Below are positions 1-16,337 of a stretch of DNA of 64,000 bases, piece by piece (positions within the stretch are counted from its first letter, which is position 1; the number at the start of each line of letters is the position of its first letter). The translations under genes were made by a program, and so were the position numbers. Under the pieces are notes generated by a model. That model searched no databases. It was given only the letters and a program-made list of their open reading frames with translations, and was not told the origin of the DNA. Source of the stretch: Arthrobacter antioxidans (GTDB lineage: Bacteria; Actinomycetota; Actinomycetes; Actinomycetales; Micrococcaceae); assembly GCF_023100725.1 (NCBI RefSeq), contig NZ_CP095501.1, positions 496,001 through 560,000 of the forward strand, written 5' to 3'.

Positions 1-4297
<4,297 letters not shown>

Positions 4298-4594
4298 CAC
4301 ACACCCACCCCCACCAGAAAACACGGGTGTTCCCGGGCAACCAGGAACCCCCCGACCCCGACGGTGACCCATGGGGAGGGTGAAGATCATATGCTACGCG
4401 TCCACTATGCGGTTCCCAACCAACAACAGGAACCACCCATAAACACCAGGAAACCCCCACCAGGGGTCTCTTTCCCGGTCACACCGTTACATCCAGCACG
4501 ACACGATGTAACCCACAAATTTACCGGCACCCACCACCCCGCCCACCAAAAGGGCACACAGGGGGACACGGCACGGGTGCGCCAGGTAGCAAGG
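4298..4594 (+). other. 23S-5S internal transcribed spacer (copy 1)
   Basis: This spacer of about 297 bp is C/A-rich and carries no tRNA. It is the only part of the rRNA operon where the two copies visibly differ: there are isolated substitutions (near 4357 and 4463) and a rearranged stretch near 4538-4570 that makes this copy 4 nt longer than the second. Confidence 0.85.
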
Positions 4595-4714
4595 GTTACG
4601 GCGGTCATAGCGTGGGGGAAACGCCCGGTCCCATTCCGAACCCGGAAGCTAAGACCCACAGCGCCGATGGTACTGCACCCGAGAGAGTGTGGGAGAGTAG
4701 GACACCGCCGGACA
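4595..4714 (+). rRNA. rrf: 5S ribosomal RNA (copy 1)
   Basis: This 5S gene of about 120 nt starts GTTACGGCGGTCATAGCGTG and includes the conserved CCCATTCCGAACCCGGAAGC loop and GGAGAGTAGGACACCGCCG. The 5' and 3' ends pair to form helix I. It sits just upstream of a strong terminator, completing the 16S-23S-5S order. Confidence 0.95.
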
Positions 4715-4723
4715 ACCATTACA

Positions 4724-4751
4724 GGAAGGCCCCACCACGGTGGGGCCTTCC
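4724..4751 (+). terminator. rRNA operon 1 terminator
   Basis: A perfect 12-bp stem (GGAAGGCCCCAC / GTGGGGCCTTCC) with a CACG tetraloop lies 9 nt after the 5S gene. The identical hairpin follows the second 5S gene. Confidence 0.92.
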
Positions 4752-5590
4752 CACGTTAACCACCCCCACCCACCCCCCGCAGACAGCACCCAACGGCCCC
4801 GAGCACCCAACGGGGTGGAGCGTCCACTCGTTACGACTGCATCCTCCACCCAACCGCCCCGACCCTCAGGCCCCCGCCGCCGGCACCCTCACCGACCGCG
4901 TCCCTGCCCCGCCCACCAGGCCTCCTGCGCAGCGGCAGCCGGCTTCGGCCAGTGCCTGCCGCGAGGCCCCGACATCTGCCCAGCGCTCGGGAAGTCGCAT
5001 GCTCGCGAGGCGTCAGGTGGCCGAGCCGCGCGATAAGCATCGTCTTGTCCCGTTACCGCGCTGCCAAAGGCAGGTAGGTGCGCCCAGATCCTTCGATGCA
5101 GACAGTCCAGCAACCCCGGGCCCCGATGATCGGCGTCCGCCGGCGGTGCCGTGACGGCGATGCAGCAGGTGTCGCCGTGGATCACGCCCGCACCGGCCGG
5201 CCGACTGAGAAGGCAGGGTGGAGCAATCGAAGTGGGCGGGCAGACCCGAGAACAAGCTGGGACGTGGAGGTGCGGCGCCACGTCCTCCCCGGCGAGAAGC
5301 TCAGCGCCGCCGTCGTCGTGCTGGACCGGGCGGTCTCACCCGCGGACCTCGCCGCACCCATGCTCGTCCATGCCTTGCTGCGCGTCGGAGCACTCTAAGG
5401 GGGACCACGCACGAGGGTCGTCAGATTCTGCGGCCGCCTGCGCTGGGAACCGCGGAGGGTCGGCCACGGTGCAGGGCACGACAGACGCAGAGATGGTTGA
5501 AGTCGTTTGCGCTAGGCGTCGTCCTGCTGAAGTCACCTGCCCTGGCTGTCGCGGGTGCCCGTAGAAAATCCTCCCGCGGGCACGGTGGTG
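4752..5590. other. 839-bp intergenic segment, no supported gene
   Basis: No convincing gene is visible. The first 150 bp are C-rich spacer. A plus-strand frame ending at 5398 has a protein-like tail (VRRHVLPGEKLSAAVVVLDR and onward), but its upstream part is not protein-like and it has no believable start, so it may be the remnant of a lost gene. Inverted arms GTGCCCG (5555-5561) and CGGGCAC (5577-5583) could act as a terminator for the minus-strand gene that ends at 5591. Confidence 0.5.
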
Positions 5591-5998
5591 CTACTCGCTG
5601 AGCCAGGATCCGAGCAACCTGCCCTGGTCCTCGGTCAGCCAGAAGGTGACCTGCTGCTCACCTTCCGGTGTATCGATCACCAGGCTCACCGAGAAGCCGA
5701 CCTCGCTGCCGATGGTCGGACTCAGACCGAGGTCCTTCACCCGTGGCTCCTGCGGGAGGTCCTGACCCATAAGAATCGTGACGTCCACGGAACCAGTCGT
5801 ACCGCTCAGAGCTCCCGTGGCCGTGCCGGGGTTGGCCATCCAGGGGGCGCCGTCGTCCAGGCTCGTCTTATGAGCGGCGCAGACAGGCACCTCGCGGCCC
5901 GAGTAGGGCGCCAATGTCACCACAGCGGATGCTGACGTGAGACAACGCAATACTGAGCAAGCGGTCATAGCCGCGAGCGTACTGTCTGACTCGGACAA
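5591..5998 (-). CDS. Hypothetical exported protein
   Basis: Function is not recognised. The product is about 135 aa: an N-terminal stretch of modest hydrophobicity (AAMTACSVLRCLTSASAVV) that could be a signal sequence, then a soluble domain with alternating hydrophobic residues suggestive of beta strands (GFSVSLVIDT, QQVTFWLT). A TTG start at 5998 is chosen because GGAGG lies 6 nt upstream. A GTG at 6004 touches that Shine-Dalgarno, and an ATG at 5968 has no clear one. It stands alone in the poorly coding segment between the two rRNA operons, so it may belong to the accessory genome. It could also be a spurious frame, but codon use and the ribosome-binding site favour a gene. Confidence 0.5.
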   Translation of the reverse strand: MSESDSTLAAMTACSVLRCLTSASAVVTLAPYSGREVPVCAAHKTSLDDGAPWMANPGTATGALSGTTGSVDVTILMGQDLPQEPRVKDLGLSPTIGSEVGFSVSLVIDTPEGEQQVTFWLTEDQGRLLGSWLSE

Positions 5999-6028
5999 GG
6001 TCACCCCTCCCGTACTCGTATCGGGTGA

Positions 6029-6214
6029 CGCAGCAGGGAACGGTCAGCGATCGGCTTACCGGCGTGCGCCCTGGCCGCGGTGCTCGTGTTCTCAGGCGCT
6101 GACAACCGGTATCAGGTTGTGGGGTCGTGCGTCCTGGCCCTGATGGCCGTCCTGTCTGTCGCCCGGGCGATCGTCGCGCTGCGCCAGGACGATCACGTCG
6201 TCGAGAGCCTCTGA
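6029..6214 (+). pseudogene. Fragment encoding a two-helix membrane segment
   Basis: This frame reads through two hydrophobic helices separated by a short polar turn (LAAVLVFSGADNRYQVVG, then SCVLALMAVLSVARAIVAL) and ends in a charged tail (RQDDHVVESL) at a stop at 6212-6214. A TGA closes the frame at 6026-6028 and there is no ATG. The first GTG, at 6080, would begin inside helix 1. This looks like the 3' end of a small membrane-protein gene that has lost its start. The family is unknown. The rest of 6005-6846 shows nothing else that can be supported. Confidence 0.3.
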
Positions 6215-6846
6215 CCCGGCCGAAGTACGTACAGCTCCGTCTGCGAAGTGAGTCGCAGACGTGGATCCCTCGCCGGACGTTGTCGCTCGGACCGACCACG
6301 GGTGGTTCGATCGGTGTTGCTGCCTAGTTGCTTGACGTCGCCCGGCTGATGACCGCACGGACGGGGCCAGTATTCGGCTCTGTCAGAGAAGACCGCTCGT
6401 CGTGCGATCCGCCTGTTGTTGACTAAGGCCATCGGTGGCCACTCGGGGAGAACAGCACGGCTGAGCGTCCGACCAAGTACACGATGGAGCCTGCAGACTT
6501 CGGGCTGTCACGGAACCTCGCTTGCCCGCTTCGCACGTGGCCCGACACGCGGCATGCTGAGAATTCGTTCGGGAGTGATGGGAATTTGCCGGAAAGAGAG
6601 GTTGCTTGGAAGGAGGAGGGCGCCAATATCGCCGAGGAACGTTGTGCAGAAGTCAGGGCCTTCGCCGACGCGGAGTACGACGAGTAGAACCCACGTCGAC
6701 CCACGACACCATTAGGGCCCGCAAGCCCATCCCTTCTGCATAACGGTGGCGTTGCGGTTCGGATCCCAGCTGCTGCGCGACGATCGATGGTTGATAGCGT
6801 CGGCAGTTGCAGCAACACTTTTCGTGCGGACCGAGGGGGCACGAAG

Positions 6847-7269
6847 ATGCATGTCAAACAGGTGGCCGCGGTCGCGGTACTGGCGTTATCCGCTACCGTG
6901 ATCAGTGCGTGCAGCGGCGCTGACGACGGCGTCGCCGCTCTGAATCGAGAAGCAACACCGGAGGACCAACTTCCTGACTTCGTTTCTGACTCGAGCCTGG
7001 ACATCGACTCCGTCCGGAAAGTCGCAGAACAGAATCAGATCTCGTACTTCATCGGTGAAATGAAGGACGATAAGGGCTTCTGCGCCTATTCGACCACGAA
7101 CGACGACTTCATTGGCGGCTGCGGGGAAGGCAATGGTCAGCTTGTCACCGTCTCGCCCGGTGCTGGTTCAGGCCTTCCCCAATTCACGCTGGTGACGGAT
7201 TCCTACTCCAGCGAGGACCTCAGGGGAGATGGTTGGACCGAGGTTCACGACAACATCCTGATCCGTTGA
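6847..7269 (+). CDS. Putative lipoprotein
   Basis: The product is 140 aa with a lipoprotein signal peptide: a short positive start (MHVKQ), a hydrophobic core (VAAVAVLALSATV) and a lipobox-like ISAC with Cys at residue 22. It is therefore probably diacylated and tethered to the outer face of the membrane. The mature part has no family I recognise. It contains two further cysteines (GFCAYS and GGCGEG), a spacing that could allow one disulfide. An upstream in-frame ATG at 6787 is rejected because the signal peptide begins exactly at 6847, preceded by the purine-rich GAGGGGGCACGAAG. It is isolated in the accessory-like segment between the rRNA operons. Confidence 0.75.
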   Translation: MHVKQVAAVAVLALSATVISACSGADDGVAALNREATPEDQLPDFVSDSSLDIDSVRKVAEQNQISYFIGEMKDDKGFCAYSTTNDDFIGGCGEGNGQLVTVSPGAGSGLPQFTLVTDSYSSEDLRGDGWTEVHDNILIR

Positions 7270-7346
7270 ACCCAAGTCGGTAAGCACACTCGGTTGGGCG
7301 ACACTGTCCAGGGATTCCTCCAGCGCATGTGCGACCCGAGGCCAGG

Positions 7347-7421
7347 GACTCACAGGACTACCGACTCACAGGACTACCGACTCACAGGACTACCGACTCC
7401 CAGGATTACCGACTCCCAGGG
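7347..7421 (+). repeat. 16-bp tandem repeat, about 4.7 copies
   Basis: The unit GACTCACAGGACTACC is repeated head to tail at 7347, 7363 and 7379. Two diverged copies (GACTCCCAGGATTACC and a partial one) follow to 7421. There are no spacers, so it is not a CRISPR array. It lies between the lipoprotein gene and the broken resolvase. Confidence 0.9.
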
Positions 7422-7470
7422 ACGGTCGAACAGGGGCCAACTCTTTTCAACTGGAGATGGATAGCCACGA

Positions 7471-7881
7471 GTGGTTCGGCGATCTGTGACAGGTCCGCAG
7501 CTGCAACTCGATGCGCTCATCACGGTCGGAGTGGAAGAACGCGGTGTCTTCGCCGACGTCACCTCGGGGAGCAGGACCGCGATGGGAACGGCCCGGGATG
7601 AGGAAGCTGCTCGTGCTCGCCGCCCTCGCGGAGTACGAACCCGAGCTCATCAGCGAACCAGTCAACGCCGGCGTCGCCGCTGCGAAGCAAAACGGGATTC
7701 GTTTTGGTCGCCCGCGCTCAGACCCAGCGGTGATCGCCGAGAAGCTTGGCATGGTGGGCGACGCCCGCGCCCGCAGCCGGACCCCCAGGACGCGGCACGC
7801 CTGGTCGGGTGGAACCGGGCGACGCTCTACCGACGCCAGCAGACCCTGGCGCTCAGCGAGAGCACGACGACGTATCGATGA
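7471..7881 (+). pseudogene. Degenerate serine recombinase (resolvase/invertase family)
   Basis: Three pieces of a resolvase can be read in order, but not in one frame. The first, in the frame of 7471, has the N-terminal-type segment QLQLDALITVG then VFADVTSGSR. The second, in the +1 frame from about 7598, has LAALAEYEPELISEPVNAGV and AAAKQNGIRFGRPR, matching the end of the catalytic domain and the arm. The third returns to the first frame from about 7795, with the helix-turn-helix DAARLVGWNRATLYRRQ. About 60 residues expected between the first and second pieces are missing. The catalytic serine region at the true N-terminus is also absent. The gene is dead: a 5' truncation, an internal deletion and two compensating frame changes. 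It is probably a relic of a transposon or integrated element. Confidence 0.8.
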
Positions 7882-7913
7882 GCTCTCCGTCCTGTGCTGA
7901 TCGAACGCCCGGG

Positions 7914-7953
7914 CCAGTGCAGGCGACTTCGAACACCAGTGCAGTCGACTTCG
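7914..7953. repeat. 22-bp tandem direct repeat, two copies
   Basis: CCAGTGCAGGCGACTTCG at 7914 recurs with one mismatch at 7936 (CCAGTGCAGTCGACTTCG), a period of 22 bp. It begins 33 bp after the resolvase relic and could be a leftover recombination-site array. The rest of 7882-8109 shows no gene. Confidence 0.6.
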
Positions 7954-8109
7954 GAATCCGACGAAGGTCGAACCCGACAGAGTCGTGGAGATCGTCGGCC
8001 TCGAGGGCGCCCGGTGCACAGATGCTCGACCTCACCGCCCGGTGGGGCCGGTCGTGATGCCCGAGCCTCGTCGTGTTTACCCACAAGTCGACTGCAGTGG
8101 TGCCGGCGA

Positions 8110-8997
8110 TCAGGGTGTCTCCTGCGGCATGGATGCGCCGGGTTCGCGCTGCGTCCCGGCCTCCCGTGCCTTCGACAGCGTGAGGATCCCATAGCGCATC
8201 GCACCGGTGCGGTAGGCGAGGATCAGGCGAGGGATGCTCAGAACGAAGATGCGATTGCGTGCGCCGAGGGCGAGGCGACGGGTCTCGCGATCGACGAGCA
8301 AGGTCCTCACAAGTCGGCGGGCGCAGATGGTCCATGTGCGTGCGACGCGGGCACTGACATCCTCGTAACCGATGATCTGGAAGCCTGCGGCCGTCGCCAT
8401 CGCCTCGTATTCTTCGCGTGTGCCCATCGAGGGCAGGCGCCCCTCGCGGCAGATCGGCTCGAGCAGATGGCGAACCTTCCAACCGCCGGCGTCAGTCTCG
8501 GCAAGCCACGCGCAGACGACCAATCGGCCGCCGGGGGACAGCACACGATGCGCCTCGGCGAAGAACCTGGGTTTGTCGACCATGTGCTCGCTCGACTCGA
8601 TCGCCCATGCGGCATTGGCCGAGCCATCGGCCAGCCCGTTGGCGAGCCAGTCACGGAGATGGATGTCCACGCCGGGTACGGGATGGGCGGAGGCGTAGTG
8701 GGCCTGCTCGGCGGAGAGCGTGAAGCCGGTAACGCTGACCCCGTGTGTCGCCGCGAGTTGCCTTGCAGTAGAGCCATAGCCGCAGCCGATGTCGACGCAC
8801 GCTTCGCCGGACATGAGGCGCAGCCGATCGCCGACCGTGTCGATCAGCGCCTCGACGGCCTCGGCGGGCGTCTCACGACCCGTCGCCCATAGCCCGTGAT
8901 GGACGTGATCGCCCCACACTCGCCGATAGATCGGATCGAGCTCGTCGTAGTGATCTGCGACAGCCACGGCGTCCTGGGTAGCATCGGGGACGATCAT
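8110..8997 (-). CDS. SAM-dependent methyltransferase, class I
   Basis: The product is 295 aa. Residues 65-75 carry the S-adenosylmethionine-binding glycine loop (ACVDIGCGYGS), followed by the acidic post-I region and a motif II-like segment (GGRLVVCAWL). The N-terminal WGDHVHHGLW resembles the gamma-tocopherol, sterol and sarcosine methyltransferase type, in which a small hydrophobic metabolite is methylated. The substrate cannot be told from sequence. The ATG at 8997 gives the usual family length. It stands alone and its neighbours are relics. It is the only clearly intact enzyme gene between the two rRNA operons, which suggests acquisition or survival within a decaying island. Confidence 0.82.
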   Translation of the reverse strand: MIVPDATQDAVAVADHYDELDPIYRRVWGDHVHHGLWATGRETPAEAVEALIDTVGDRLRLMSGEACVDIGCGYGSTARQLAATHGVSVTGFTLSAEQAHYASAHPVPGVDIHLRDWLANGLADGSANAAWAIESSEHMVDKPRFFAEAHRVLSPGGRLVVCAWLAETDAGGWKVRHLLEPICREGRLPSMGTREEYEAMATAAGFQIIGYEDVSARVARTWTICARRLVRTLLVDRETRRLALGARNRIFVLSIPRLILAYRTGAMRYGILTLSKAREAGTQREPGASMPQETP

Positions 8998-9669
8998 GCC
9001 ATCACGCTACAACGCTGATCCGTGCTGTCGGAAGGCCTCGGTTCACGGCTCCCTGACCGTCCAGGGCCCGAGCTGTCTACGCGAATCGGTGTGAGCAGCG
9101 AGAGCAGGTGAACGCCCTTCTCCCCACGATCGGGCTCATGATCTCGACGCGAACCCGGACCGTAACTCTGCGATTACCCACACCTGCGCGGCCGCGGGCT
9201 GGACACACACCGTGAACAGATCGAAGGCGCCGCACGCGGCTACCGCACCCCAGGCAACTGCCGATCCTGTACCCAGCCGGCCAGTGCCAGCCGGACCGCG
9301 GCATGACACTTACCTGAGCAGCGCCATTCCCCCTGCATCGGGAAGAGCCGCTCGTCCCTTTGTCGGGTTGTCGATGCAGGGCGCTCACATGGACCGGACG
9401 CAGCATGGAGCCGCACGGTCTCCAGGAGCTGCTGTCCTGGAGGAACGATGTACGCAGCACGGTGAGCCTGCCGGGGGCGGTCCGGTTTGCCCGACCGCCG
9501 TGCGACGTGTAGTGTTTCATGAGTTGCCCCGGTGTGGGTGATCATCCCCTACAAATTCCTGTGGTTGGTTCGTGCGCTGTGAGGCGTGGTCGAATTCGAC
9601 TTCTATTTGTGGTGGGTTTGTTCTTTGTCGTATTTCTTTTGCTGGTGGTTCAGGTCACGGTGAATGGAT
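8998..9669. other. 672-bp intergenic region upstream of the rRNA promoter
   Basis: No intact gene is seen. On the minus strand, pieces with a faint WhiB-like look (RDERLFPMQGE near 9340, then Trp/Cys/Gly residues) and a CxxC tail (FTCSRCSHRF near 9080) may be gene relics, but they are not in one frame. From about 9590 onward the DNA becomes A/T-richer, as expected ahead of a strong promoter. Confidence 0.4.
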
Positions 9670-9699
9670 TTGACAGGGGAAAAGAAAGTGAAATAAGCT
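9670..9699 (+). promoter_or_regulatory. Candidate rRNA operon promoter
   Basis: A perfect -35 hexamer TTGACA (9670-9675) is followed after 18 bp by TAAGCT (9694-9699). It lies about 250 bp before the 16S gene in an A-rich stretch. Additional promoters further upstream are possible. Confidence 0.6.
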
Positions 9700-9774
9700 G
9701 TGAACATAACGGCGAGGGAAAGCGGGGCCGAGCGGCGTGTGAGCGTCGGGTTTCCGTGAGTAATCGGTTGTTCC

Positions 9775-9795
9775 TGTTGTTTGAGAACTCAATAG
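9775..9795 (+). promoter_or_regulatory. rRNA leader boxA-like antitermination/processing motif
   Basis: TGTTGTTTGAGAACTCAATA is the conserved actinobacterial rRNA leader element. A related copy occurs in each 16S-23S spacer (near 1025 and 11906). By family knowledge it binds the Nus antitermination complex and takes part in pre-rRNA processing. Confidence 0.7.
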
Positions 9796-9951
9796 TGTGC
9801 CAAGTTTGTTGATACCGATTGTTTTTTGATTGGTTGAATTGGCTGGTTGTCGCGCATTTTTGTGTGTGGTGGCTGGTTTTTTTGGCTGGTTTCGAATTTT
9901 GTGCAGTGGTGTCGCCCGTTTTCCCGGGTGTCATTGTTGTGTCTGTAATGC

Positions 9952-15178
<5,227 letters not shown>

Positions 15179-15471
15179 CACACACCCACCCCCACCAGAA
15201 AACACGGGTGTTCCCGGGCAACCAGGAACCCCCCGACCCCCACGGTGACCCATGGGGAGGGTGAAGATCATATGCTACGCGTCCACTATGCGGTTCCCAA
15301 CCAACAACAGGAACCACCCATAAACACCAGGAAACCCCCACCACGGGTCTCTTTCCCGGTCACACCGTTACATCCAGCACGACACGATGTAACCCACAAA
15401 TTTACCGGCACCCACCACCCCCGCCCACAAGGCACCAGGGGAACACGGCACGGGTGCGCCAGGTAGCAAGG
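15179..15471 (+). other. 23S-5S internal transcribed spacer (copy 2)
   Basis: This is the counterpart of 4298-4594 but 4 nt shorter. It differs by single substitutions near 15238 and 15344 and by a small rearranged stretch around 15419-15443. Confidence 0.85.
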
Positions 15472-15591
15472 GTTACGGCGGTCATAGCGTGGGGGAAACG
15501 CCCGGTCCCATTCCGAACCCGGAAGCTAAGACCCACAGCGCCGATGGTACTGCACCCGAGAGAGTGTGGGAGAGTAGGACACCGCCGGACA
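15472..15591 (+). rRNA. rrf: 5S ribosomal RNA (copy 2)
   Basis: The sequence equals that of the copy at 4595-4714, with the offset now 10,877 because of the shorter spacer. Confidence 0.95.
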
Positions 15592-15600
15592 ACCATTACA

Positions 15601-15628
15601 GGAAGGCCCCACCACGGTGGGGCCTTCC
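15601..15628 (+). terminator. rRNA operon 2 terminator
   Basis: The hairpin is the same 12-bp-stem CACG-loop structure as after the first 5S gene. Similarity between the two operons ends shortly after it. Confidence 0.92.
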
Positions 15629-15741
15629 CACGTTAACCACCCCACCCACCACCAGCGCCACCACCAAGTAGCCCCGAAGAACGCGGTCGAAGAATCAGGG
15701 TTGAACGCCGCCTGCACCTTCGACTGCACAGGGTCCCTTTC

Positions 15742-15794
15742 GGCACCCCCGGCACCCCCGGCACCCCCGGCACCCCCGGCACCCCCGGCACCCC
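15742..15794 (+). repeat. 9-bp tandem repeat GGCACCCCC, about 6 copies
   Basis: Six head-to-tail copies (the last partial) lie in the spacer between the rRNA terminator and the next gene. This is a simple-sequence repeat likely to vary in copy number between strains. Confidence 0.95.
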
Positions 15795-15842
15795 GGGCGG
15801 CGCCGAGCCACGGCCCGCCCCGCAGAACGGTAGGGTCGAGAC

Positions 15843-16337
15843 ATGAGTGGTATGTTCTCGCACCCGTCCGCCGCGGCCGACTTCCCGGAGGCGCGGCCGG
15901 AGCTTCGTGCGTCGGTGACCGTCCCGGCATCCGTGGACCACGCCTGGGCAGGGCTGACGCAGCACCTCCACCTGTGGTGGCCGGCCGATGAGCTGAGCCG
16001 ATGGGGTGAGGACAGCTTCTTCGACCTCGAGGACAACGCCCTCGTCGAGACGTCTGCTCGCGATGACGAGAACGTCTGGGGCGAGGTGACCGACAGCAGC
16101 CCTGGGGAGTGGCTCCAGCTGTCGTGGCGGCATGTCGGTTCCGCGTCGACGACGGTGGTGCGTATCGAGATGGCTGCAGGTGAAGGAGCAGAAGGAGCCG
16201 CTGAGTCCCGAGTCACGCTCACTCTCACCCACAGCGGGTGGACGGCGGGGGATCCGAAGGACGTCTACGATTTCTACCGCGCGTTCTGGCCCGATGCGCT
16301 GTCGCGTTACCGACGCTTCATGGGTGGGAACCGATGA
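15843..16337 (+). CDS. SRPBCC / AHSA1-like domain protein
   Basis: The 164-aa product has the START/AHSA1 fold pattern: an early strand with Pro-Ala-Ser (VTVPASVDHAWAGLTQ), the tryptophan pair HLWWPADELS, and a C-terminal helix ending DFYRAFWPDALSRYRRF. Proteins of this kind bind small hydrophobic ligands, and this one's ligand is not known. The ATG at 15843 is the first start after the repeat tract, and a second ATG nine bases on is possible. The stop codon overlaps the ATG of the next gene (ATGA), so the two are translationally coupled and probably share a role in one oxidative pathway (inference). Confidence 0.8.
   Translation: MSGMFSHPSAAADFPEARPELRASVTVPASVDHAWAGLTQHLHLWWPADELSRWGEDSFFDLEDNALVETSARDDENVWGEVTDSSPGEWLQLSWRHVGSASTTVVRIEMAAGEGAEGAAESRVTLTLTHSGWTAGDPKDVYDFYRAFWPDALSRYRRFMGGNR

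Noticed and set aside
6484..6687. 67-codon plus-strand frame with acidic tail
   Set aside because: It has no ribosome-binding site, mixed third-position base use and no recognisable domain.
6423..7004. 193-codon minus-strand frame
   Set aside because: It overlaps the lipoprotein gene start on the other strand, is rich in Ser/Ala/Arg like a shadow frame, and has no ribosome-binding site.
7347..7421. Short tandem repeats that might look like a CRISPR array
   Set aside because: The units are directly adjacent with no spacers, and no cas genes occur in the window.
9240..9545. 101-codon minus-strand frame suggesting a WhiB-like regulator
   Set aside because: The RDERLFPMQGE stretch is suggestive, but the four conserved cysteines and the GVWGG turn are not in one frame. 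Kept only as a possible relic.
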